The position numbers were made by a program, and so were the translations under genes. Source: Pseudomonas syringae (GTDB taxonomy: Bacteria; Pseudomonadota; Gammaproteobacteria; Pseudomonadales; Pseudomonadaceae). Taken from it: a DNA stretch of 64,000 nucleotides. Positions 17,553-25,102 of this stretch are shown piece after piece. Each line of letters starts with the position of its first letter. The stretch's first letter is position 1. The notes below the pieces were generated by a model. The model did not search any database. It was not told the origin of the DNA and saw nothing but the letters and a program-made list of their open reading frames with translations. The DNA lies in the NCBI RefSeq assembly GCF_000737245.1, contig NZ_JPQU01000045.1:124001-188000 (forward strand). Reading direction: 5' to 3'.

Positions 17553-17575
17553 GTATAGTTACAATATAACATCTC
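17553..17575. promoter_or_regulatory. Zur-like operator upstream of the ZnuD-like receptor
   Basis: Core GTTACAATATAAC at 17558-17570, followed by ATCTC. The 13-bp core differs from the palindromic gamma-proteobacterial Zur core GTTATAnTATAAC at one defined base. It lies 58-80 bp before the start codon, where a repressor would cover the promoter. Confidence 0.72.
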
Positions 17576-17746
17576 TTTATTGGTCGGCCAGAGGAACTTT
17601 TGGGAAGCGTCCTACCGTTTCTGGAGGTGAATCCTGACTGCCATTACAACGTCTTCGCACGCTAAGCTCTTCCCGCTGTCTGAAGCCTCGGCTAAGGTGC
17701 GCAGCTCTCGGGAAGTGCCTTTATTCATTCAGCTGGAAGGTTTCGC

Positions 17747-17974
17747 ATGACCACACCCCATTCCAATCCTCTGCACGGCGTGACACTGGAACAGATCCTC
17801 AATGTACTGGTTGACCATTACGAGTGGTCGGGCCTGGCTGAGCGTATTGATATTCGCTGCTTCAAAAGTGATCCAAGCATCAAGTCCAGCCTGACGTTTT
17901 TGCGCAAGACGCCTTGGGCCAGGGAGAAGGTCGAGGCGCTCTACGTGAAGTTGCACCGCAGCAAGGGTTGGTAA
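17747..17974 (+). CDS. VF530-family (DUF2132) small DNA-binding-type protein
   Basis: A 75-residue protein, MTTPHSNPLHGVTLEQILNV..., with the family signature HGVTLEQILNxLVxHYGW-like segment (here VDHYEWSGLAERI), IRCFKSDPSIKSSLTFLRKTPWAR and a Lys/Arg-rich end. The VF530 family has a compact helical fold proposed to bind nucleic acid; its role is unknown. RBS AAGG at 17736 region. The next gene, 38 bp further, may be co-transcribed. Confidence 0.85.
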   Translation: MTTPHSNPLHGVTLEQILNVLVDHYEWSGLAERIDIRCFKSDPSIKSSLTFLRKTPWAREKVEALYVKLHRSKGW

Positions 17975-18012
17975 TTTCGCCCGGATGCAATGCCGGTCTC
18001 AAGGAATCAACG

Positions 18013-18666
18013 ATGTACCGCAAAGACATGCTAACTGCGCAAGGATCGCGCTATTACACGCTCATCGCCGCCTGCCTGGGTTGGTCAGGGTTGGCCATTC
18101 AGCTTTATCTGGTATTGATTGGACGCTGGGCTGATGACGCCAGTTTGTTGGGCGGGTTGGTGCGGTTTTTCAGCTTCTTCACCGTATGGACCAACACCCT
18201 GGTAGCCGTCGCCTTAAGCTTTGCCTTGAGCCAACGGACCTCGGTCGTGCAACGCTTCTTCCGCCTCCCGGCCGTGTGCAGCGGCATTGCGGCCAGCATC
18301 GTATTGGTGGGGCTGGCCTATAACCTGCTCCTGCGACATCTTTGGCAACCCGAAGGCTGGCAATGGATCGCCGATGAACTGCTGCACGACGTCATGCCGC
18401 TGGCGTTCCTGCTGTATTGGTGGCTGTACGTCCCCAGAGGCACGCTGCGATTCAGGCATGTACTGCTGTGGATTCTGTATCCAGTGGCTTACTTTTCCTA
18501 CGTACTGCTGCGGGGCAGTTACATCGGCGACTACATGTACCCGTTTATCAATGTCGGGAATATCGGCTACGTCGAAGCGTTCACCAATGCCGGTGGGATA
18601 TTGATAGGGTTTATCGTGATTGCGCTTGTGTTGTTTGGGTTAGACCGACACGCCGCCAAGCGTTGA
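18013..18666 (+). CDS. Pr6Pr family membrane protein
   Basis: A 217-residue integral membrane protein with six hydrophobic helices (YYTLIAACLGWSGLAIQLYL, FFSFFTVWTNTLVAVALSFA and so on). The motif FFSFFTVWTNTLV together with HDVMPLAFLLYWWLYVPRG is characteristic of the Pr6Pr (FAR-17a/AIG1-like) family, whose bacterial members have no established function. The ATG at 18013 follows AAGGAAT; longer in-frame starts overlap the preceding gene. Confidence 0.85.
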   Translation: MYRKDMLTAQGSRYYTLIAACLGWSGLAIQLYLVLIGRWADDASLLGGLVRFFSFFTVWTNTLVAVALSFALSQRTSVVQRFFRLPAVCSGIAASIVLVGLAYNLLLRHLWQPEGWQWIADELLHDVMPLAFLLYWWLYVPRGTLRFRHVLLWILYPVAYFSYVLLRGSYIGDYMYPFINVGNIGYVEAFTNAGGILIGFIVIALVLFGLDRHAAKR

Positions 18667-18710
18667 ATCTTGGCGAACACAACATAACGTACAGACTAAA
18701 ACTGGTTATC

Positions 18711-18799
18711 CGTAGGAGCGCGCTTGCCCGCGATGCGATTTCAATGCCGACATGTTTTTCGCTTGTGCGGATGTCATCGCGGGCAAGCGCGCTCCTACG
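18711..18799. repeat. Intergenic inverted repeat (GTAGGAGCGCGCTTG family)
   Basis: Arms GTAGGAGCGCGCTTGCCCGC and complement, about 89 bp, between two convergent genes; likely a shared transcription end. A near-identical arm pair occurs at 36691-36776. Confidence 0.87.
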
Positions 18800-18863
18800 G
18801 GTTTGCCGCACGAAAGGGTGTCGTCTGGGGAGCAGCATCAAGGGTTGGATGCTTATTTTGCGG

Positions 18864-19634
18864 TTATTCGGCATCACCCCCATCAACCCGCCAATACCCC
18901 GCAGCCTTCACAAATTCCTCTTCCAGGCCGAATTCATCGAGCAGCACCCGGCGCAGTTTGCGCGACAATCCTGATTCGGTTGCTACCCAGGCGTAGAGCC
19001 TTCCTTCCGGCATTTCCAGACGGCGGGTGACGTCCAGCAGGCTCTGTTCGCCGCGCACGATCCAGATCACATCCACCTGCGCCTGGCTGTGGAAAACCTG
19101 CTGTTCACTTTGATCCGCAACTTCCACCACCACCAACGCGCTGCGATTGGATGGAAGCCCCTCAAGACGTCGGGCGATGGCGGGCAGGGCGGTTTCGTCG
19201 CCGATCAGCAGGTAGCTGTCGAAGATATCCGGCACGATCATCGATCCACGTGGGCCGGCGATATGCAGGAACTGACCTGGCTCTACCTGTTCGGCCCAGC
19301 TCGCGGCAGGGCCTTCACCGTGCAGCACGAAATCAATGTCCAACTCGCCGCTGACCGGATCATAACGGCGCGGCGTGTAATCACGCATGACGGGTTTAGG
19401 GCCGTCATTGGGCGAACCGGGCATTAAGTTTTCCAGTGCGGCTTGCTCTTCTGGGGTAGTGGCGAATATGAGCTTTACATGGTCATCGGTGCCCAGGCTG
19501 ATAAAACCCGTCAGGTCCGGGCCATGCAGGGTAACCCTGCGCATCTTTGGGGTGACGTCCGTCACGCGCAGCACCTCAAGCTTGCGACGTTTGATCTCAT
19601 GGCTGACGCGATGGATGGACTGCTGTGAATTCAT
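18864..19634 (-). CDS. Siderophore-interacting protein (FAD ferric-chelate reductase)
   Basis: A 256-residue protein of the SIP/ViuB/YqjH family: FAD-binding fold first (RRVTLHGPDL, MRDYTPRRYDP, FVLHGEGPAASWA), then the NAD(P)H-type domain (YLLIGDETALPAIARRLEGLP) and the C-terminal KAAGYWRVDGGD. It releases iron in the cytoplasm by reducing ferric siderophores. The start codon overlaps the stop of the preceding PadR-family gene (ATGA), so the two are translated together. In E. coli the comparable pair yqjH and yqjI is divergent, with YqjI (NfeR) repressing yqjH. Confidence 0.92.
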   Translation of the reverse strand: MNSQQSIHRVSHEIKRRKLEVLRVTDVTPKMRRVTLHGPDLTGFISLGTDDHVKLIFATTPEEQAALENLMPGSPNDGPKPVMRDYTPRRYDPVSGELDIDFVLHGEGPAASWAEQVEPGQFLHIAGPRGSMIVPDIFDSYLLIGDETALPAIARRLEGLPSNRSALVVVEVADQSEQQVFHSQAQVDVIWIVRGEQSLLDVTRRLEMPEGRLYAWVATESGLSRKLRRVLLDEFGLEEEFVKAAGYWRVDGGDAE

Positions 19635-20230
19635 ACCGACTTCTCCGAAATAGACTGGGGGCCATCGACGATGGCTTTGGCGGTGTTATTGAGCAGGTCG
19701 CGAACCCGCAGAATTTCTTCTGGGCTCCAGCGACCGTGGTGCAGTTGCAAGGCATGCCGCAAGTTATGCACAGCTTCGTGGATTTCTGCCGGACGATCAT
19801 GGCCGCGCAATGAGCGTTTGCTGACATCGATGCGCATGCGCACGCCATCCAGAGCGATCGCTTGTTCAACCAGCGAGGCACGACCGGCCTCCGTGACCGC
19901 ATAGTGTTTTTTCCCGCCCTGGGCATCGCCTTCGATCAGCTCGCTTTCTTCCAGAAAGGTCAGGGTCGGGTAGATCACGCCGGGGCTGGGGCTGTAAGCG
20001 CCGTCGAACATGCCTTCGATCTGGCGGATGAGGTCGTAGCCATGGCAGGGCTGTTCGGCAATCAGCGCCAGCAGCAGTAATTTCAAATCCCCCGGGGCAA
20101 ATACCCGAGGCCCACGCCCGCCGCGTTCGCGACCCGGACGTTTCTCGAAGCCGTCCCGCCCATCGCCATGCTCGCGGTGGTGGTGTGGACGGTGGTCATT
20201 GTGGTGATGGTCATCACGCATTTTCTTCAT
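19631..20230 (-). CDS. PadR-family repressor with His-rich N-terminus (YqjI/NfeR-like)
   Basis: A 199-residue regulator. Residues 1-25 are very His-rich (HHHNDHRPHHHREHGDG), then a charged linker and a PadR winged helix (about 46-125: DLKLLLLALIAEQPCHGYDLIRQIE ... SPSPGVIYPTLTFLEE ... YAVTEAGRASL), and a C-terminal helical dimerisation region. A His-rich N-terminal extension before PadR is what E. coli YqjI uses to bind nickel and control the ferric reductase yqjH. Here it forms one operon with the SIP gene, and an AT-rich palindrome lies just upstream of the start. Confidence 0.9.
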   Translation of the reverse strand: MKKMRDDHHHNDHRPHHHREHGDGRDGFEKRPGRERGGRGPRVFAPGDLKLLLLALIAEQPCHGYDLIRQIEGMFDGAYSPSPGVIYPTLTFLEESELIEGDAQGGKKHYAVTEAGRASLVEQAIALDGVRMRIDVSKRSLRGHDRPAEIHEAVHNLRHALQLHHGRWSPEEILRVRDLLNNTAKAIVDGPQSISEKSV

Positions 20231-20245
20231 CTCCTGTTACAAGTT

Positions 20246-20267
20246 AGATATACCTTAAGATATATCT
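20246..20267. promoter_or_regulatory. AT-rich palindrome, candidate operator of the PadR-SIP operon
   Basis: The 22-bp site AGATATACCTT / AAGATATATCT is an inverted repeat with one mismatched pair, centred 27 bp upstream of the padR-family ATG at 20230. Autorepression through a promoter-proximal palindrome is usual for PadR regulators. Assignment to this protein is inferred from position. Confidence 0.65.
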
Positions 20268-20352
20268 TATTGTGTATGCAAGAGATAAAGACGAACGGTT
20301 CTTGTTTGGCGGGGAGGCCGACCTGGGCTATCGAATCTAAAAAACGGTTCGT

Positions 20353-20457
20353 GTGGGAGCGAGCTTGCTCGCGAAGGCGATGTTAGGTTCATAAAATATT
20401 TCGAATGTAGGACCCATATTCGCGAGCAAGGTGGAGCGCCACCCCGGTCGCTCCCAC
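20353..20457. repeat. Intergenic inverted repeat, composite
   Basis: Outer arms GTGGGAGCGAGCTTGCTCGC (left) and GCGAGCAAG...GCTCCCAC (right). The right arm is interrupted by GTGGAGCGCCACCCCGGT, so the end itself forms a second hairpin GGAGCG-CCACCCCGGT-CGCTCC. The same short hairpin stands alone at 61138-61169. Confidence 0.8.
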
Positions 20458-20463
20458 AAAAAT

Positions 20464-23400
20464 TTAGTTGGCTGTATTTGTGGTCAAGAACTGCCCCTCA
20501 CACCGCGTATGACTCCCCGGCTCCAGATACGGATTCAGAATCGGCGCCATCCCCTTGAGGACCTGCACCGGTAATGCCGAGGTGAAGCGAAAGCCTTCTG
20601 CGTTGCGGCCAGGTACGAAGGCGGTCAGGGTGCCGAAGTGGTTGTCGCCCAGATAGAACACAAAGGTGGCGGTGCGGTTGATCGCCCGGGAACTGAGGAT
20701 GCGCCCGCCGGAGCCGATGCTTTCGATGCGGTTATCGCCGGTCCCGGTCTTGCCGCCCATCGCCAGCGCCGTGCCGTCCTGCAGTTTGAAGCTGCCAGAC
20801 ACGCGCTTGGCGGTCCCGCCGTCCACCACTTGCGACAGCGCCTCGCGCATGGCGGCCGCCACTTCAGACGGCAAAACCCGTTTGCCCAGTTCCGGGTTGT
20901 TGGCCAGCCGGGTTTCATACGGGGTATCGGCTGCAAAATGCAGGCTGTCGATGCGCAGCGTCGGAAGGCGGATGCCATCGTTCTGGATGATGCCGATCAG
21001 TTCGGCCAGCGCTGCAGGACGGTCCCCGGAGCTGCCGATGGCGGTTGCTAACGACGGCACCAGATGATCAAACGGATAGCCAACCCGCTGCCAGCGCTGA
21101 TGGATGTCGAGAAACGCTTCAATCTCCATCATGGTGCGGATGCGACTGTCCCGAGCGCCTTTGTGCCGGCTCTTGAATAACCAGCCATACACTTCCTGGC
21201 GCTCATACTGGCTGGCCGCAACGGCATCCTTGAATTGCGCATCCGGATGCTGCAGTAAATAGCCCACCAGCCACAGATCCAGCGGGTGAGCCTTGGCGAT
21301 ATAGCCCTGGTCCGGCAGATCGTATTTGCCGGGGCCGTAACCCTCATACAAGTCAGCAAGGCGTTTTTCGCTGAGTTTCGGGCCGATTTTTGCTTCAGCC
21401 AGATGCGCCCGAATGAATGCATTGAAAGCCGTCTGATCCGCGTTCGGCAACAGATAACGATGCACCGCTGCCAATCTGATGGCGGTCGGGTTGATGCCGT
21501 CGAGAAACGTGTCCAGGCGTTCCTGAGTGGTCTTGTCCTTGTAGCGTTTCCAGAAACGCAACAGGAATACCGTGCCTTCCCGATCTGCGAAGCGGCTCAG
21601 GTATTCCTGACGGCGGGGATCGTTATCGTCCTTGAGCAACTCGGCGCTATTGCTCGGCGCTTGATAGGTGCTGTAGCGCACGACGTCGCGCATCAGACGG
21701 ATAAATGGCAGGTTGATCGACTCGCGTAACGCTTCGCGCAAGGTCGGCAGACGACCGTCGTCTTCCTTGCGAAAATTATTGAAGTGATGCATGCCGCCAC
21801 CGGTAAAAAAGCGTTCTCCAGGGCTGGCCGAATAGCGCCGGTCCAGCGCTGCCGAAAGCATTTTCGACAGATCGCGATCCTTGTTTTGCAGTAAGTAATC
21901 CACAGCCCAGCGAGTCAGGCGGTCCTGTTCCACCACCGGTGTCTTGTTCAGCACTGCGTTGCTTGAGGCGGCGTAGCGATCATGCAGCTCGGCGATGATT
22001 TCCAGGTAGGTAGTCAGCACCCGCATCTTTGCAGTGGAGCCCAGCTCAAGCTTGCTGCCCTCGTTGATATCGAAGGGCTGATCCGTGCTGTCGGTTTGCA
22101 CCCTGACCCGCGACCCATCCGGTCCGCGCTCGAACAGGGTAAAGCTATAGCGCACCTGGCTGGTGCTTGTCGGGGTCAACAGCCGTTCGCCCATCAACCC
22201 AACCTGAGCCGCAAACGCCGGGTCGGCCAGATCCCGCAGGTACTGGCTAACCTGACTCTGCAAATCGCTTTGCAGGGTTGTGGTCGCGGACAGGTCAAGC
22301 CGATCCAGATCGTACAGCGACCGGTTGAGCAAAGCTGCCAGTCGACTGCGGGCGACGCTGATGCCTTTGTTGGTCTCGATGGGCTGCAGAGTCGGTTGTT
22401 CGACCCAGTTGCGATAGCTCACCGAACTCTTCAAAGCAGCATCAGCGAGCGCCTGATCAATCACCTGATTCTGCGCCAGTAAGCGGATATGGCTGTCCGT
22501 CAGTTCGGCCAGTTCTTCACGGCCCTTGGCCAGGTAGTAAGAAGGCCGACGCTGAGCGATCACCAGTGAGAGCACCTCGCGCAAGGCCAGGCCTCGCGCA
22601 GCAAGGCTTTTCGCATCGGTGGCGCTGGACGCCAGAACCTCGTTGGTTTTGACAAAGTCGGCGCCATACCAGACCCGCAACCCCTCAGCCATGCCGTGCA
22701 CTTCCCCGTGTCCCGGCACCGCCGATAAAGGCACGCTGTTCAAGTAATCGCGCACCACTCGTTGACGAGCTTGCAGCGTTTGCTGCCCTGGCTGATAAGC
22801 CCGCACGCTGGCGGAAATCATCTGCCGCAGCTTTTCCGAGCCAGATTGAGTCAGGCCGTCAGGTGAATGGCGATACTTTTCCAATTGGGTTGCCAAGGTA
22901 CTGCCGCCCGCTGATTGACCCGGCAGGCCAATCATTTTCGATACTTGCGAAATCGCGGCTTTGACAAACCGTGGCCAGTCCACGGCAGGGTTGGCCAATG
23001 GTTGCTCGGGATCGAGCAAATCGCGGTTCTCGATGAACAGCAGGCTGTGCACGATCAGCGGCGGGATGGCGGCGAAGGTGGGGTAGAACTGTTGCGGATA
23101 ACGGAACTGGTACAGGTCCGTGCCCCGGCAATCGGTGATCGACAGGCCGGCCTGGGTTTTCTCCTGATAAGGCACGAACAGGCCACGCTTGCTGTAGGCC
23201 AACAGGTCCGGGGAAAACCGCACTTGCTCGGTAATCAAGTAATCACGCTTGAGTAAACGCGGCAGAAACTCACCCAGCGACGAATAACCCAGACGCTTAT
23301 CGAAAGGCCCATCGCCGGGATACCGCATCGAATCACTCGGCCCAGGCTGCATCGAGTAGCTCAGCTTCGCCGCAAAGCGACTGAACTCCAGGGCCTGCAA

Positions 23401-23583
23401 CCGCGAACTGCGAGACTCCACCATAGCCGCAGCCGCCAAGGCTCCGACGCCCATGACCATCACCACCCAGAACACACGCCATACGTACCGCTTGCGGCGC
23501 GGGCTTTTCGGCATTGGATCGGGGTCGTGACTGTCAGCTGGAATCACAGTCTGTTTCGTATCTGAATGCCGTAATACGCCCAT
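20464..23583 (-). CDS. Class A penicillin-binding protein-like glycosyltransferase/transpeptidase
   Basis: A 1039-residue membrane protein: cytoplasmic basic segment (KSPRRKRYVWR), one TM (about 35-55), a GT51 transglycosylase-like domain and a transpeptidase-like domain. GT51 motifs are divergent but recognisable: LLFIENRDLLD (catalytic Glu about 184) and GGSTLATQLEK (about 226). In the transpeptidase part the SxxK motif is GSTAK (Ser about 516), SxN is ESINLP (about 621) and KTG is GGKTGTGDN (about 944). The gap between SxN and KTG is over 300 residues, longer than in standard PBP1 enzymes, so an extra domain is inserted. It probably polymerises or cross-links peptidoglycan in the periplasm. 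The start is uncertain; a second Met (MPKSPRRK) lies at residue 24. Confidence 0.8.
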   Translation of the reverse strand: MGVLRHSDTKQTVIPADSHDPDPMPKSPRRKRYVWRVFWVVMVMGVGALAAAAMVESRSSRLQALEFSRFAAKLSYSMQPGPSDSMRYPGDGPFDKRLGYSSLGEFLPRLLKRDYLITEQVRFSPDLLAYSKRGLFVPYQEKTQAGLSITDCRGTDLYQFRYPQQFYPTFAAIPPLIVHSLLFIENRDLLDPEQPLANPAVDWPRFVKAAISQVSKMIGLPGQSAGGSTLATQLEKYRHSPDGLTQSGSEKLRQMISASVRAYQPGQQTLQARQRVVRDYLNSVPLSAVPGHGEVHGMAEGLRVWYGADFVKTNEVLASSATDAKSLAARGLALREVLSLVIAQRRPSYYLAKGREELAELTDSHIRLLAQNQVIDQALADAALKSSVSYRNWVEQPTLQPIETNKGISVARSRLAALLNRSLYDLDRLDLSATTTLQSDLQSQVSQYLRDLADPAFAAQVGLMGERLLTPTSTSQVRYSFTLFERGPDGSRVRVQTDSTDQPFDINEGSKLELGSTAKMRVLTTYLEIIAELHDRYAASSNAVLNKTPVVEQDRLTRWAVDYLLQNKDRDLSKMLSAALDRRYSASPGERFFTGGGMHHFNNFRKEDDGRLPTLREALRESINLPFIRLMRDVVRYSTYQAPSNSAELLKDDNDPRRQEYLSRFADREGTVFLLRFWKRYKDKTTQERLDTFLDGINPTAIRLAAVHRYLLPNADQTAFNAFIRAHLAEAKIGPKLSEKRLADLYEGYGPGKYDLPDQGYIAKAHPLDLWLVGYLLQHPDAQFKDAVAASQYERQEVYGWLFKSRHKGARDSRIRTMMEIEAFLDIHQRWQRVGYPFDHLVPSLATAIGSSGDRPAALAELIGIIQNDGIRLPTLRIDSLHFAADTPYETRLANNPELGKRVLPSEVAAAMREALSQVVDGGTAKRVSGSFKLQDGTALAMGGKTGTGDNRIESIGSGGRILSSRAINRTATFVFYLGDNHFGTLTAFVPGRNAEGFRFTSALPVQVLKGMAPILNPYLEPGSHTRCEGQFLTTNTAN

Positions 23584-23721
23584 TTCATTGGCCCGGTTAA
23601 ACCTGTTAATCGCACCTGACTCAAGCTTAGACGCTGGCGGGAGCCGTCGAAGAATTTATCGGCTCAAGGGGCGAAAACTCGACCGTGACATATGAGGGTA
23701 TCTGCCGACTTGAGCGCATCC

Positions 23722-24912
23722 TCAAGTCGTATTGGATTTGCGAGAGAGCGTTCTATGAAAACGCTGGTCTGAGATAGCGACCGCTCTGGCGGGTTTGGGG
23801 TTGCTCAGGCGTTTGCTGAAGTCCAGCCAGGCGGCCATCAGCATCATCAAGCCAAGGCCGAGTATGGCGGTGACTATTTGCATGGGCCAGGTATCGCCTG
23901 CCAGTGCGTTGACCATGTCGGCCATGGGTGCCAGCAGCACGCCGAGGCAGAAGATTTCCAGCGAGTAACGGCCCATGCGGCAGGCTTGCCGGGCTGGCCA
24001 GCTTTTAACCCAGGCTTTGCCGCCGGGAAGCAGTTTGGCGACGCAGTAAGCCAGGGCCAGGAAGTGCAGCAAGCGCAGTGGCCCCAGGTCAGTCTTGTTA
24101 ATTGGGTACAAACCATCGGCCACGAATTGCGGCCTCAAAGTCTCGTGCAGTTCCGGGAATTTCCAGCTGAACGTGCAGACAGCGGCCACCAGTACGTAAG
24201 TCGCTGACAGCATGAACAGTGGCTGCTGGCTTAGGGGCCGCTGTTCAAGCTGGGTAGTGGGCATGGATTCAGACCGCAGCGCGCAGGCACCACCGAGCAC
24301 GAACAGCAACTGCCAGGCCACGGGATTGAAATACCAGACGCCACCGCCTTCGTAAGCGGGCATGTTCCAGCCGAACAACGGCACCATCATGTACAGGGCA
24401 ATCGATAAACCCACCGTCAGCGGTGCATTGCGCTGGATCAGCGGCAGGATCAATGGCAGTGCCAATAACAGCAGGATATACAGTGGCAATGGGTCGGTCA
24501 GATTGGGTTTGAAGCGCAGCAACAACTGGTCGGCCAGTGCTTGCTGCGGGTCGGCGACGAAGTGCTGCAGGCCCATCTCCTGAATCATGTCCCGGGTTTC
24601 GACGTAGTGATTGGCGACGAACACAATGCCCATCAGCAGCGTCAGCAGGAAAATATGCACCACATACAGCACCCAGGTGCGGCGCAGGATGCGCACGCAG
24701 GCGACCACATAACCGTCGCGCTGTGAAATTCGGCCGTAGGCGAGAATGGCGGCATAGCCAGCCAGGAAAACGAAGATTTCCGCCGCGTCGCTGAAACCGA
24801 AATTGCGCACGGTCAGCTGGGCGAGGGGATTGTCGGGGACGTGATCCCAAAAAATGAAGATCAGCGCCAGGCCCCGAAAGAAGTCGATGCGCAGGTCGCG
24901 TCCGTTAGTCAT
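23722..24912 (-). CDS. OpgC-family membrane acyltransferase-like protein
   Basis: A 396-residue polytopic protein with about ten TM helices. The N-terminus RDLRIDFFRGLALIFIFWDHVPDNPLAQLTVRNFGFSDAAEIFVFLAGY matches the OpgC group of acyltransferase-3-like proteins, in which OpgC succinylates osmoregulated periplasmic glucans. Whether this one modifies glucans cannot be told. The ATG at 24912 is chosen because family homology begins there; an in-frame ATG at 25056 would add 48 unconvincing residues. Confidence 0.83.
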   Translation of the reverse strand: MTNGRDLRIDFFRGLALIFIFWDHVPDNPLAQLTVRNFGFSDAAEIFVFLAGYAAILAYGRISQRDGYVVACVRILRRTWVLYVVHIFLLTLLMGIVFVANHYVETRDMIQEMGLQHFVADPQQALADQLLLRFKPNLTDPLPLYILLLLALPLILPLIQRNAPLTVGLSIALYMMVPLFGWNMPAYEGGGVWYFNPVAWQLLFVLGGACALRSESMPTTQLEQRPLSQQPLFMLSATYVLVAAVCTFSWKFPELHETLRPQFVADGLYPINKTDLGPLRLLHFLALAYCVAKLLPGGKAWVKSWPARQACRMGRYSLEIFCLGVLLAPMADMVNALAGDTWPMQIVTAILGLGLMMLMAAWLDFSKRLSNPKPARAVAISDQRFHRTLSRKSNTT

Positions 24913-25090
24913 AACGGTGGGCTCTTTGATGTCGTATGAATAAAGATCAGCCGCGAGGGCTCTAGGTTCAACGCCGCCGTTCATCCAGATGTATTCAGGT
25001 GTGTCCTGTCTGGGGCGGCGGCGCGGCAGGGTGGAGGAATCCTCGGGCAAAAGCAAAAGCGGGCTATTACAGAATGTCTCGGTAGTTCAC

Positions 25091-25100
25091 GGGGGGGGGG
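25091..25100. repeat. Homopolymeric G10 tract
   Basis: Ten consecutive G on the plus strand, between the stop of the glutamate-synthase-like gene (25103) and the opgC-like start (24912). It is intergenic, so slippage would not change a reading frame as annotated, but could alter spacing or be a sequencing problem. Confidence 0.9.
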
Positions 25101-25102
25101 CA

